Part shown: one piece after another, positions 34,747 to 43,986 of the stretch | How the letters are laid out: the number at the start of each line of letters is the position of its first letter | How positions within the stretch are numbered: position 1 is the stretch's first letter | From: Planctomycetota bacterium | GTDB taxonomy: Bacteria > Planctomycetota > JAJSAM01 > JAJVHW01 | DNA: 58,930 nt | Assembly (NCBI GenBank): GCA_021776825.1 | Contig: JAJFFG010000009.1 | Coordinates: forward strand, 1-58,930 | Direction of reading: 5' to 3' | The notes under the pieces: generated by a model | Databases searched by the model: none | What the model was told of the DNA's origin: nothing | The model's input: the letters and a program-made list of their open reading frames with translations, nothing else | Made by a program: the position numbers and the translations under genes

Positions 34747-37212
34747 GTGCGCCAGATCTCTACGCTGGGCCAGATCTCTACACTGGGGATGATCGCGATC
34801 GGGGGCTTCACTCTGGTGGCGTTGGGCTCCACAGCCCAGGCCGATGAGTGGCGTGTGCCGCAGGATGTGCGGACCGTCAAGAAGGCACTCCGCAAGGCGC
34901 GGCCGGGAGACACGATCGTGCTCTCGTCGAAGCGCGTGCGCGGGCCGATCACGATCCGGACCCCCGGCGTCGAGATCGTCGCGGACGGCGCGATCCTTGA
35001 GGGCCGGCGGCCCGGCCAGCAGGTGCTGCGGATCCTCGCGGATGGCGTGACCGTACGCGGGCTGCGCATCTGGAACGGCGCTGTGAGGGTCGAGGGTGAT
35101 GACGTCACACTCGACGGTGTGAAGATCAAGGGGCTCGGCCAGCGCTCGGCGATCACGGCGCACGGCGACGACTTCCGGCTCGCAAACGGCGTGATCGGCG
35201 CGGTGAAGTACAAGACCACCAAGCGCAACGTCGTGCACATCGACGGTGACCGCGCCGAGGTCGACACGATGGCGTTCCGGTCCGTCGCGTGGAAGCGCGC
35301 AGAGGACGGCCCGCGCGGGGCGTTTGCCGTCCTGTGCGTCATGGGCACGGATGCGGTGCTCACCGGGAACTCGGTGGACGCGGCTGCCGGCGCGCGCGCG
35401 TTCCACGTCCAGGGCAACGGAGCCGTTCTGCGGGACAACTCCGCGGCGAACTGCCCGGACGGACTCCTGATCGAAGGCAGCGGCGCAACGGCGTCAGGCA
35501 ACACCGTGACCGACGGCTTCGGCATCGCAATCGAGATGATCGGTCACGACAACCTGGTGACGGGGAACATCCTCGAACGGCGCACAGGCGACGGCATCAC
35601 GCTCCGCGGCGAGCGTGTGACGGCGACGGCGAACACGATCTCGATGGGGGAGTACGTCGTGCCGACTCCCAACACGGAGCAGGTGCTCGTCCAGCTTCCC
35701 GAGAGCGGCAGGTCCACGCTGCGGGATGCTCCGATCCCGTGGGACGTGACGCCGGGTTGCCCCGCGATCGTGATCGTCGACAACGAGACGTCCGGCACGG
35801 TTATCGGCAACGCGATCGACTATTCGATCGGGACCGGCGTCCACATCGAAGGTGACTCGGTCGCCGTTGAGGACAACACGTTCACCCCCGCCGGCGTCGG
35901 CGCAACAGCCGTGGTCGGCCTGGGGAACGGCATCGTCGTGCAGAACAACGACATGGCTGTCAACGACGGCGGTTCGGTGTTTGTGAGCGGCGACGGCACG
36001 CAGGTCCTGGGCAACACGTTCACGGGTGGGAAGACGGATGACCCGGTCATCGACCTGATGGGCGATGGCGTGGTCGTGCGGGATAACGACGTACTCGCTC
36101 CGTTCGAGTGCTCGTTGCGGATCGAGGGGGTGGAGCCCACGGTCGAGTCGAACGTCTTTCAGATGCCGGATCTGGACCACGATGCGGAGGGCGTGATCGT
36201 GCGCGTGACCGGAGACGGCGCTCGCTTCCGCGAGAACGACGTCGTCCCGTTCAGCGACGAGACGGTTCAGTTCGACTTCTCCGCGATCTTCGTCGAGAGC
36301 GACGGCGCGCTTGTCGAGGGGAACGTGATCCACGAGATCCCGACGAACAAGCGAGTCGACCGCTGGAACCTGACGGTGCTCGGCAACGAGTCACTCGTCG
36401 CGAACAACGTCGTGCACTCGCCGTTCGGCGCGGCACTGTCGGTCCGGGGCGACGAGAACACGATCCGCGAGAACGTGGTGCGCGCGACGCTCGGTCGTCA
36501 GGAGCGGGCGTTCGGCGGTGAGGGACTCCGCATCATGGGAGATCGCAACCGTGCGTCACACAACGAGATCTACCTGTCGTCGCGCGACGGCGTCTACGTC
36601 TACGGGAACGAGAACTTCATTGAGCACACGATCGTCGTGGACCCGTTCGGCTCGGGCATCGACGTGAACGGCGATGACAACCTCGTGTGCGACACGACGA
36701 TCTCGGACACGTACTCCGACGGCATCCAGCTGCGCGGTGATCGCAACACGATCGAACGCGCGACGCTGAACCTCACCGCCCGCATGGGCGTGTGGATCGA
36801 GGGCGATGGCAACACGGCGTGTGACGTGAACGTCACGGACCCCGCGTTCGGTGGCTCCTCTCTCGGACGGTGCGGTCTGCGGGTCGATGGCAACGCGAAC
36901 CTCGTGGAGGACTACGCGATCGACGGCAGCGCGTCGAATGGCGTCGAGGTCCGCGGCTCAGGCAACTCGTTCCAGCGCGTCGACGTCGCGAACTCCGAAC
37001 AGACGGGCGTGCGCGTCGAGTCCGGCGTGCGCAACGACTTCGTCGACTGCACCGCGACGGGCAACGAACTCTGCGGCCTCGAGAACCTCACGGACCGCAC
37101 GTCCGTGACGCGCGGCGCGTTTACGGAGAACGGCGTTGCAGACGTTCTCGAAGCGCGGCCGTTCGACCTCTTCGACGACGTCGAGTTCACCTCGATGACG
37201 ACCGACTTCTAG
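34747..37212 (+). CDS. secreted right-handed beta-helix protein (NosD/parallel-helix type)
   Basis: A protein of 821 residues from GTG 34747, preceded by GGGAGG. The signal peptide includes an imperfect duplication QISTLGQISTLG encoded by tandem CAGATCTCTAC repeats. It is likely cut after STAQA, before DEWRVPQDVRTVKKALRKAR. The rest is made of short repeats of the right-handed parallel beta-helix kind: LRIMGDRNRASHNEIYLSSR, VDVNGDDNLV-like and IQLRGDRNTIERATLNLTAR coils with Asn/Asp ladders. Such proteins bind or cleave polysaccharides, but no lyase residues can be assigned. It follows the ECF-fusion gene by 263 bp and could be one of its targets (inference). The frame upstream of 34747 overlaps the sigma gene and is not used. 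Confidence 0.85.
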   Translation: MRQISTLGQISTLGMIAIGGFTLVALGSTAQADEWRVPQDVRTVKKALRKARPGDTIVLSSKRVRGPITIRTPGVEIVADGAILEGRRPGQQVLRILADGVTVRGLRIWNGAVRVEGDDVTLDGVKIKGLGQRSAITAHGDDFRLANGVIGAVKYKTTKRNVVHIDGDRAEVDTMAFRSVAWKRAEDGPRGAFAVLCVMGTDAVLTGNSVDAAAGARAFHVQGNGAVLRDNSAANCPDGLLIEGSGATASGNTVTDGFGIAIEMIGHDNLVTGNILERRTGDGITLRGERVTATANTISMGEYVVPTPNTEQVLVQLPESGRSTLRDAPIPWDVTPGCPAIVIVDNETSGTVIGNAIDYSIGTGVHIEGDSVAVEDNTFTPAGVGATAVVGLGNGIVVQNNDMAVNDGGSVFVSGDGTQVLGNTFTGGKTDDPVIDLMGDGVVVRDNDVLAPFECSLRIEGVEPTVESNVFQMPDLDHDAEGVIVRVTGDGARFRENDVVPFSDETVQFDFSAIFVESDGALVEGNVIHEIPTNKRVDRWNLTVLGNESLVANNVVHSPFGAALSVRGDENTIRENVVRATLGRQERAFGGEGLRIMGDRNRASHNEIYLSSRDGVYVYGNENFIEHTIVVDPFGSGIDVNGDDNLVCDTTISDTYSDGIQLRGDRNTIERATLNLTARMGVWIEGDGNTACDVNVTDPAFGGSSLGRCGLRVDGNANLVEDYAIDGSASNGVEVRGSGNSFQRVDVANSEQTGVRVESGVRNDFVDCTATGNELCGLENLTDRTSVTRGAFTENGVADVLEARPFDLFDDVEFTSMTTDF

Positions 37213-37601
37213 ACCACTGGGTCGACCGCGATCACGACGGCGGGCGGGGGCTCTTGGCCTTCGCTCCCCCCCCCCTCCATCCACCCGAACCACTATCAGC
37301 GCGTAGTTCGACGTGACGCCACGGTTCACGTGCAAGGCGCGCCGCCCGGAAGACGTTCCAGGAGCGCCGCCGCGTTGGCGGGTTCGGATTCCGCGTCCGC
37401 TCCGCCGGTCGTCGTGCACTGCCTGTAAGCGGTGCCCGACGACGTTTCGTTCTCGCTCCGACGGAGATCGGAGCCGGATCGCCGACCGGGCACCACGGAG
37501 ACGCTCCGCGTCTTCGGAGGTCTGCGCGTGATCGAGCGCGCACTGAGTCGGTGACCGAGCGCGCGAGGCGCCGCGCACCGGCAGAGAGATTGGGAACCAC
37601 C
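37213..37601. other. intergenic region with a C10 tract
   Basis: No gene seen in these 389 bp. A run of ten C (37266-37275) lies near the left side, 54 bp after the beta-helix stop. No hairpin with a T run is apparent. Confidence 0.5.
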
Positions 37602-38486
37602 ATGGCTGACATCACCGGAATTGCGCTGGATCTGTACGTGGCCGCCTCTTCCATTTACGACGGGACCGCCGACCCGCTCTATCTCGGGGTCTACGGCACC
37701 GACGGCGGTCGCGAGTTCAGGCTGGAGATGACCGAGGGCATCGGGACGACGACAGAGGGGATCGTCTCCGTCCAGGGCGTGCAGGAGAAGGTGTACCTCG
37801 GGGCGCTGTGCCACTTCACTCCGGCCGAAACTCCCGTCCAGATCGTCGGAAGCAACGGCGGACTCAACGACCCCCGTACGTGCGACCTCGACCTCGATTC
37901 GGTGCAGTTCGTCTACCTGAAAAAGCGACTGCGCAAGGACGTCAACAAGGACGACCGGCTCATCCTCAGCCAGGCCGAGGTGTTCCTCTGCGACGGCACC
38001 AAGACGCGCGAGTTCAAGCAGTCGTGCCCGATGCCGTTCGGGTACGAGGCCGGAGGGAAGCACTGGCTCGTCGGTGATCCCGTCACGGTCAACCCCTCAG
38101 ATCAGAAGTGCCACGTCACGGTCACGTTGAAGTCGATCAAGTACAGCAACAAGAGCGTCGGCAAGAAGATCCGGTTCAACACGACGATCGGGGGGCAGCA
38201 GCACTCCGGCTACGACGGCGACTTCGACAAGGGCGAGACCATCTATCCCGGCACCACCGTGTTCAGCGGTGATCTGGGCAACTGTGGCCAGAACTTCAGC
38301 CTGTCGTTCGAGAGCGAGATCCGGGAGGAGGGGTCGGTCGAGAACAACGGAACCACCTGGAACTCGTACTCCGCCCCGTGCCCCGGAACGTACGAGCACC
38401 CCACGCTCGTGACGGTGAAGAAGAAGAACTCGAACAAGTATGCGCACTTCGATCTCGTCTACTGCATCGAGGCGACCTGTGTGTAG
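37602..38486 (+). CDS. unknown protein with possible PLAT/LH2-like N-terminal domain
   Basis: A protein of 294 residues from ATG 37602 with no signal peptide. The N-terminus (LDLYVAASSIYDGTADPLYL, GVYGTDGGREF, then KVYLGALCHFTPAETPVQIV and VFLCDG) has the strand order of a PLAT/LH2 lipid- or protein-binding beta-sandwich, but the match is weak. The second half is Lys- and Asn-rich (SIKYSNKSVGKKIRFNTTIG), beta-rich, and has several cysteines. The Lys/Asn content differs from the Arg-rich neighbours and may indicate transfer or a special role. It stands alone between beta-helix and cyclase-fold genes. Confidence 0.65.
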   Translation: MADITGIALDLYVAASSIYDGTADPLYLGVYGTDGGREFRLEMTEGIGTTTEGIVSVQGVQEKVYLGALCHFTPAETPVQIVGSNGGLNDPRTCDLDLDSVQFVYLKKRLRKDVNKDDRLILSQAEVFLCDGTKTREFKQSCPMPFGYEAGGKHWLVGDPVTVNPSDQKCHVTVTLKSIKYSNKSVGKKIRFNTTIGGQQHSGYDGDFDKGETIYPGTTVFSGDLGNCGQNFSLSFESEIREEGSVENNGTTWNSYSAPCPGTYEHPTLVTVKKKNSNKYAHFDLVYCIEATCV

Positions 38487-38761
38487 CGACTGACGTCGTA
38501 CCCGGCGGGGGTCGCCAGTGGCACCAGGCACTGGGGTCCCCGCCTCGCCGAGAGAGATCAGGGGCACCGCGCAGGAGGCGCACTCGCTCGGCGCGACGCT
38601 GAGAGCTCAGCGCTCGGTTGGCGCAGTCGAGCGCAGGCGGCGGCCGTCTCATACCGGGCGACGCGAAGCCTACTTCGGCCGCGGGGACGCGGTCCGCGGC
38701 GACGAGCTTCGAGATGGCGGCGCCGTACCCGTACAGCCGCGGCGGACGCTATCTTGGGGCC

Positions 38762-41626
38762 GTGCTTCGTCGTGCCTGCATTGCCGCGCTCACTGTGCTG
38801 ACACTGGTCGGTGCGTCCGCCCGCGGTGCGGACGGACCCAATGTGCTGGTCAACGGCGACTTCGAGACCGGTGACCTCACGGGATGGACGATCGTCGAAG
38901 GCAAGCCCGTCGCATCGGCGAAGCCGAAGGCGAAGGACTGGCCGGGTCCGTTTCAGGGGAAGTGGTACTTCTACGGCCACCGCTCGAGTCGCGGGATCGT
39001 GGAGCAGGCGGTCGCTGTCGGCGAGAACGCGCGCGGCGGCGTTGCCATCCTCAGAGGGATGTTCCGGGGCAATGGCGGCGACGACCGCGCGATAGCGACG
39101 CTGTCCGCACTCGACGCGACCAGCGCGCGCATTGCGCACGCGACCACGGCGGCGATCTCGCGTAGGGCGTGGAAACCCGAGACGCTCGTGTTGGAACTCC
39201 CGGCAGGAACGCGAACTGTCGTCGTGCGCCTCATCGCTGAGCGTCAGGAGGGAAACGCCGCGGACGGATGCGCAGACGCTGTGTCGCTCGTCCTTCATCC
39301 TCGCCTCGACGCGCTACTGGATCCGGAGACCGGCGAACCGTTGAGCGCGTCGTCGCTCGCCGCTCTCGGTCGACTCGCCGAGACCTCGGCCGACGAACGC
39401 CTCACTCTCGGCGCGGGGCGCGCTCTGTCGGCGCGCGGCGAGAACGGTTGGACGAAACTGGCGGCCGCCGTTCGTAGGCGGGTGAAGGACGGAGACGCGT
39501 CCGTCGCGATCGAGTTGGTGTCGCTCCTGGCCGCGGGCGCTGAGGACGGACGTCGCAAGCGCCTGCGATTGCTGGTCGGACAGTCGAAGACCGTCTCTGT
39601 TCAGCGCGCGATCCTCGTGAAGCTCGCCGGCTTCTATCCCCTCGAAATGGGCTGGCTCGATTCGCGTCTCCGGGACCTCGACGTCGTCACGCCGGCGACG
39701 CTCGAAGCGCTGGCCGCCAACGGCCTCCCGACCGCGCAGTTCGAGCGTTTCCTCGTCGACCCGCGATTGGCGGAGACCGCGAGCGAGATCCTGCGGCGTC
39801 GCAACGCGCCGGCGTCCGCTGAGGCGTCGTCGACGCTGGCTCGCAAGCTCGCCGTGGCGGCGAACTCCACCGGGGAGTGGAGGGCGACTCTCGATCGCTG
39901 GACACCGCAGCCAGATTGGGGCGCGGTCTCCGCGCTCGTTCCGTTGCTCGCGGACGACGACGCGCGCGCGCGCACCGGGGCGCACATGCTGCTGATGGGT
40001 GTCTCCGGTCTGAACTTCGGGCCGGACGCGGAGATCTGGACCTCCTGGATCGAGGCAAACAGAGACGGCTACACACCGCCGAGCGTCGCGTCCTCAGGTC
40101 ATGTGGAAGTCGCCACGATGCGCGGAGTTCGCTGGCTGCTCGCACGCTTGGACAAGCAGGGGCACGTTGCGCGCTCCAACCGCACGTACAAGCCGGGGAG
40201 CACCGCGCTCGCCGTGTTCGCGTTGTTGCACGCCGGCGTTCCTCGTGATCATCCGGTCATCCAGCGCATCGCGTCGGAGATGATCCTGCCGCCGAGCAAG
40301 ACGGTCCGCACCTACACGCTCGGCGTCCAAGCGATGGTGCTGCGTGAACTCGACCCGGTCGCGCATCGCCAGCGTCTTCAGGAGATCGCTAACAAGATCG
40401 TTGCCGGTCAGCACGCCGAGGGCGGTTGGTCGTACGAGTGCTATGGACCGACATCGAGCAAGAAGCTCAGGCGCCGTGACATGTCGTGCACGCAGTACGC
40501 CATCCTCGGACTGCGCGCGTGTCGCCGTGCCGGCGCCGAGATTCCGCGAGAGACCTGGGAGCGCGCGATGAAGCGCGTGCGCGCGCGGCGTTGGAACACG
40601 AACGCGCGCGAGCTGCCCGGGTGGGCGTACCGGCGCGGCCAGCGGCCGAGTTTCAGCATGACCGGCGCGGGTGTCGGGTCGCTGGCGATCTGTCTCGAGG
40701 CGCTGCACGGCGCCGGCGCGGCGGACGTCATCGCCAAGGACGGCGACCTGCAGCGTGGGCTCGGGCACCTGGGTCAGTACGTGCTGAACTACCGCGGGAT
40801 GGGGAACATCACCATCTACGCGTATCACGCGCTCGAGCGCGCGTGCGCACTCACGGCCACGCGATCGTTCTCGGGGATCGACTGGTTCGAGGCGGGCGCT
40901 GCGGACCTGATGGCCGCGCAGGAAGACGACGGGCAGTGGTCCGACGCGAGTGTCAGTCCGCGACGACGTCTCGGTGGCTACAGTACGGCGATCGAAACCG
41001 CGTATGCGCTGCTGTTCCCGCGGCAGGCGACGACGCCGGTTGACGCGGAACGTTCGCGCGGCGACCTCTACGTCAAGGGCTTCGGTCCGCGCGAGCACAC
41101 GGCCGGCGCGGGGTTTGTGCCGAAGCACTCGTTCGTCGCGAACTGGCACATCGCACGCCGGATCATCCCGTGGATCGATCGGTCGACATTCGTCGATCTC
41201 TCGCCGGAAAGTCGGCGTGCGCTGGCGGACGCCGCGCTGCGCGCTCCATTACGCCGATCGACGAAGGAGTACATCCAGTTCGTCCACCACGTCGGCGGGC
41301 GCTGCCGCGACGTCGCGGGCTACGCGGCGCGGCGCGTCGTGTGCGACGAACCGACTCGCGTGAAACTCCTGTACGGGAGCAACGACTCGATCCGCGCGTG
41401 GGTCGGCGACACGCTGTTCCTCGAGGAGCTCGTGATCCGCGGCTCCAAGGCTGACCAAGGCGAGGCGTGGGCCGAGTTTCCCGCCGGCGAGAGCACGCTC
41501 CTCATCGAGCTCTCGCAGTACCTCACGTGGTGGAGCATGTACATCCGATTCGAGACGGAGGACGGGAAGAAGCTGCAGCGGACGGACGCCGGGCGACTCG
41601 TCCCGTTCGTCCCGCCGTCGAAGTAG
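38762..41626 (+). CDS. secreted protein with carbohydrate-binding-like and terpenoid-cyclase-fold domains
   Basis: A protein of about 954 residues from GTG 38762; ATG 38714 is an in-frame alternative. The signal peptide LRRACIAALTVLTLVGASAR is followed by NVLVNGDFETGDLTGWTIVE, the opening of a jelly-roll module common in secreted proteins. Helical repeats occupy the middle. From about residue 440 the alpha/alpha toroid of squalene-cyclase or prenyltransferase folds appears (VAGQHAEGGWSYECYG, MAAQEDDGQWSDASVS). The Asp-rich DxDD motif of squalene-hopene cyclase is not seen, so it is probably a non-enzymatic relative as found in planctomycete surface proteins. The end has a further beta domain. 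Confidence 0.78.
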   Translation: MLRRACIAALTVLTLVGASARGADGPNVLVNGDFETGDLTGWTIVEGKPVASAKPKAKDWPGPFQGKWYFYGHRSSRGIVEQAVAVGENARGGVAILRGMFRGNGGDDRAIATLSALDATSARIAHATTAAISRRAWKPETLVLELPAGTRTVVVRLIAERQEGNAADGCADAVSLVLHPRLDALLDPETGEPLSASSLAALGRLAETSADERLTLGAGRALSARGENGWTKLAAAVRRRVKDGDASVAIELVSLLAAGAEDGRRKRLRLLVGQSKTVSVQRAILVKLAGFYPLEMGWLDSRLRDLDVVTPATLEALAANGLPTAQFERFLVDPRLAETASEILRRRNAPASAEASSTLARKLAVAANSTGEWRATLDRWTPQPDWGAVSALVPLLADDDARARTGAHMLLMGVSGLNFGPDAEIWTSWIEANRDGYTPPSVASSGHVEVATMRGVRWLLARLDKQGHVARSNRTYKPGSTALAVFALLHAGVPRDHPVIQRIASEMILPPSKTVRTYTLGVQAMVLRELDPVAHRQRLQEIANKIVAGQHAEGGWSYECYGPTSSKKLRRRDMSCTQYAILGLRACRRAGAEIPRETWERAMKRVRARRWNTNARELPGWAYRRGQRPSFSMTGAGVGSLAICLEALHGAGAADVIAKDGDLQRGLGHLGQYVLNYRGMGNITIYAYHALERACALTATRSFSGIDWFEAGAADLMAAQEDDGQWSDASVSPRRRLGGYSTAIETAYALLFPRQATTPVDAERSRGDLYVKGFGPREHTAGAGFVPKHSFVANWHIARRIIPWIDRSTFVDLSPESRRALADAALRAPLRRSTKEYIQFVHHVGGRCRDVAGYAARRVVCDEPTRVKLLYGSNDSIRAWVGDTLFLEELVIRGSKADQGEAWAEFPAGESTLLIELSQYLTWWSMYIRFETEDGKKLQRTDAGRLVPFVPPSK

Positions 41627-41630
41627 CGTT

Positions 41631-41666
41631 CGCTCCATACCGTCCCAGCGCTCCATACCGTCCCAG
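41631..41666. repeat. perfect 18-bp tandem direct repeat
   Basis: Two adjacent copies of CGCTCCATACCGTCCCAG lie 5 bp after the stop of the cyclase-fold gene. Confidence 0.7.
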
Positions 41667-41674
41667 GGTCAATC

Positions 41675-41696
41675 CGCCGGGCTCAGCCCTCCGGCG
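41675..41696. terminator. hairpin between convergent genes
   Basis: The stem CGCCGG/CCGGCG has a 10-base loop that can itself pair (GGGC/GCCC), followed by TT. It lies between the stop at 41626 (+) and the stop at 41785 (-), where a bidirectional terminator would be expected. Confidence 0.4.
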
Positions 41697-41784
41697 TTAC
41701 GCGGGAGAGCGGCGGTGGAGGCGGGAGGGGGCTCGCGGTGCCGGAGGCCGGGGCGTCGGAGCGTACGCGCCGGCGCTCGCGCTT

Positions 41785-42714
41785 CTACTCGGCCACGCGA
41801 CGGAGGGCCAGCTTGACGGTCTCCGTGCTCGTGCCCTTGCCCTCGGAGAAGGTCACGGCCGACTGGATGACCATCTCGACCTCGCTCGTGCGCGGCAGAC
41901 CGTCGGCGCGCGAGAGGACGTAGGCGCCGGTGAACGTCGCCTTCTTGAGAGTGTTGCCCTGCTTCGACTTGTTCTTCTTCTTGCGCCCTGGCGGCGCGTC
42001 GAGGTCGCGCATCTTGCCGGAGGCCTTCACGACGAACTGGTCGTCGTTCTTCCGCGCGAGCTCGCTGCGCCGCGCCAGGCGGAAGCTCCAGCGTCCCTGG
42101 GTGCCGCACGGGGCGAAGTCCTCGTAGAACGTGCCGGCGGGCATCTTCCGGTCGGGAAGCCGGGGCAGGAGCAGCGCGAGCTGGCGCAGGCCCTCCATCT
42201 CGTTCCACTGCTCTCCGAGCTCGGTTCGGTCGTCGCGCGCGGTGCCCGGTCCGGTGCCCTTCGCCTGGAGCGCGAGCAGCGCCTCGATCTCCGCGAACGT
42301 GCCGTCGGTCCGCAGCGTCACGTCCCACGCGGTGCCGGCGCGGTTGCCGTAGACCGAACGCTCGATCGCGGTCGACGTGTCCGCGGAGTCGAACGTGACC
42401 TTGCCGGTCTGGACCGTGTCCAACTCGCCCCACGATCGATCGATGGAGATCCTCGCCGTGGCGTTCCCGTCGGTGTCGACGGCGGAGATCGCGAGCGCGA
42501 TCTCGTGGTGTGTCGTTCCGTAGCCGCGGTAGCGCTTCTTCCCGGCCTTCTGCTTCGTCTCCCAGTCGATGTCTTGGACGAAGCGGATCGTCTGCTCGGG
42601 GACGACCCGAACGCGGATCTCGGTCGCGGTCTTGGCACCGTCGGCGAGCAGAGACGCCGGCAGGGACGCCAGCGCGATGGCGAAGGCCGCGCCGAGAAGG
42701 AGTGCCCGAGTCAT
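41785..42714 (-). CDS. secreted protein of unknown function
   Basis: A protein of 309 residues from ATG 42714. The signal peptide MTRALLLGAAFAIALASLPA is probably cut near SLLADG. The mature protein starts KTATEIRVRVVPEQTIRFVQ and is beta-rich (YGTTHHEIALAISAVDTDGN, ATARISIDRSW). It contains one basic loop GRKKKNKSKQGN that could bind an anionic surface. No family is recognised. DUF-type periplasmic lipocalin-like folds are possible. The frame continues upstream across the tRNA gene, so the upstream part is rejected. It ends in a convergent arrangement with the cyclase-fold gene. Confidence 0.7.
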   Translation of the reverse strand: MTRALLLGAAFAIALASLPASLLADGAKTATEIRVRVVPEQTIRFVQDIDWETKQKAGKKRYRGYGTTHHEIALAISAVDTDGNATARISIDRSWGELDTVQTGKVTFDSADTSTAIERSVYGNRAGTAWDVTLRTDGTFAEIEALLALQAKGTGPGTARDDRTELGEQWNEMEGLRQLALLLPRLPDRKMPAGTFYEDFAPCGTQGRWSFRLARRSELARKNDDQFVVKASGKMRDLDAPPGRKKKNKSKQGNTLKKATFTGAYVLSRADGLPRTSEVEMVIQSAVTFSEGKGTSTETVKLALRRVAE

Positions 42715-42776
42715 GCGTTCCCCCGATTCATGCCTGGAGGATACTCGCGATCGGCGAGGCCGCGTGCGAGGGCGGC

Positions 42777-42852
42777 TGGCACCCCCATCAGGACTCGAAC
42801 CTGAACCACCGCCTTCGGAGGGCGGTACTCTATCCAATTGAGCTATGGGGGC
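42777..42852 (-). tRNA. tRNA-Arg (CCG anticodon)
   Basis: Reading from 42852 down: acceptor GCCCCCA pairs with TGGGGGT (first pair G-U). The D arm is AGCTCAATTGGATAGAGT. The anticodon arm is CCGCC-CTCCGAA-GGCGG, with CCG at positions 34-36. The T arm is TCAGG-TTCGAGT-CCTGA. The discriminator is G and CCA is encoded at 42779-42777. It decodes CGG, a frequent codon in this GC-rich genome. Confidence 0.96.
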
Positions 42853-43161
42853 ACGGGGGCCGTCGCGCGAGAGCGGGCTGCCGCTCGCTGATCGGCCGGG
42901 CATCGTAGGAGGCTCGCGCGCGGGGTCGACAGGAATCGCGACGCGCGTGACCGGCCACGAGGCTGACGCGTGGTGCAGACGTCCCGGGCCTCTCGTAGAG
43001 TCACGCAGGGAGTCACTCGCACCCGGGCGGCTCCGCTCCGTCCGTCTGCGTCGCCAAGGCCCGTCCGTTTGCGTCGCCAAGGCCCGTCCGTTCGCATTGG
43101 CAATGCCCGTTCGTTCACATTGGCAAGGCCCGTTCGTTCACATTGGCAAGGAGAGCGAAGC
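42853..43161. other. region between tRNA-Arg and the acetyltransferase gene
   Basis: These 309 bp contain the 23-bp tandem repeat at 43047-43150 directly before the ribosome binding site of the next gene. No gene is seen. Confidence 0.55.
43047..43150 (+). repeat. 23-bp tandem repeat, about 4.5 copies
   Basis: Units start at 43047, 43070, 43093, 43116 and 43139 (partial), with a core of the TGCGTCGCCAAGGCCCGTCC type. The first two copies differ at one base, and the last two full copies differ by a few substitutions (GCCAAGG to GGCAAGG, GTCC to GTTC). The final partial unit runs into AAGGAG, the ribosome binding site of the gene at 43162. Confidence 0.85.
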
Positions 43162-43947
43162 GTGCTCGAGATCCGTCCGATCGGTACCGCAAACCTGCCT
43201 GACGCCGCGCGCCTGTGCCTGGCGGGAGCCACGCCGGGGGACCGGCCACGCGCGTTCACCCGCGACGTCGAGGTCGATTGCACACGTTGCAAACTTGGCC
43301 TGCTCTTCGAGGGGTTCGCCGAGGGCGTCCGCTGCTACGCGGCATACAACGCCGGCATGCTCGTGGGCTATCTCGAGACGCACCCTGAGGCTCGCGCCCC
43401 GGCACCGATCCAGGGGGCCGGCTGCACCGTGATCGGGTGCCTGCGGGTCCCCGAGGCGCACGCTCGGGCCGAGGTCGAATCGGCCCTGATCGAGCATGCC
43501 GCCAACGCGATCGGCGCGGGCGGTGGATTGGCCGTGATCGGGCGCGAGAAGGACTGGTCCACTCTCGGCTTCGAGACCGTCGAGCGAGAGGCGTCGGAGG
43601 TGATCTCCGACGAGCGCGTGCTCTGGTGGCGGAGCACGGGGGGCGAAGCGCCCGCGCTCATCCCGATCGATCGCGCGCTGCCGCGAGTCGCGGGGCGCGT
43701 GCGCGTCGATCTCTTCACGAGCGACCGCTGCCCGTGGGATCGCTACGTGACGGACCTCGTGCGAGGCGTGGTCGAGCGCATGCGCGACGTCGTGGTGTTC
43801 GAGACGGACTGCTCCGACCGCCGCGAGATCGTGCGGACGGGCGTCGTGTCCGCCGTCGCCGTCAACGGCACGTTCCAGCCGTGGTTCCGCCCACACCATC
43901 TGCCGGACGATCATCAGATCCGGCGGACGATCGAAGCCGCGAGCTGA
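43162..43947 (+). CDS. GNAT acetyltransferase with C-terminal thioredoxin-like domain (YoaP-like)
   Basis: A protein of 261 residues from GTG 43162, with AAGGAGAG upstream supplied by the end of a tandem repeat. Residues 1 to about 150 resemble a GNAT acetyltransferase. VDCTRCKLGLLFEGFAEGVR and GYLETHPEARAPAPIQGAGC fit the start of YoaP-like proteins, and AVIGREKDWSTLGFETVERE fits the cofactor-side end. The C-terminus VRVDLFTSDRCPWDRYVTDL has a thioredoxin-like strand with one Cys, followed by SAVAVNGTFQPWF. The function of YoaP proteins is not established. The gene is flanked by tRNA-Arg and a convergent peptidase. Confidence 0.72.
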   Translation: MLEIRPIGTANLPDAARLCLAGATPGDRPRAFTRDVEVDCTRCKLGLLFEGFAEGVRCYAAYNAGMLVGYLETHPEARAPAPIQGAGCTVIGCLRVPEAHARAEVESALIEHAANAIGAGGGLAVIGREKDWSTLGFETVEREASEVISDERVLWWRSTGGEAPALIPIDRALPRVAGRVRVDLFTSDRCPWDRYVTDLVRGVVERMRDVVVFETDCSDRREIVRTGVVSAVAVNGTFQPWFRPHHLPDDHQIRRTIEAAS

Positions 43948-43986
43948 CGAGGTTGATCGTCGCGACGCCCGGGCGAACGATGCCGG

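Noticed and set aside
43047..43150. CRISPR array
   Set aside because: Repeats are directly adjacent 23-mers without spacers, and no cas gene is present.
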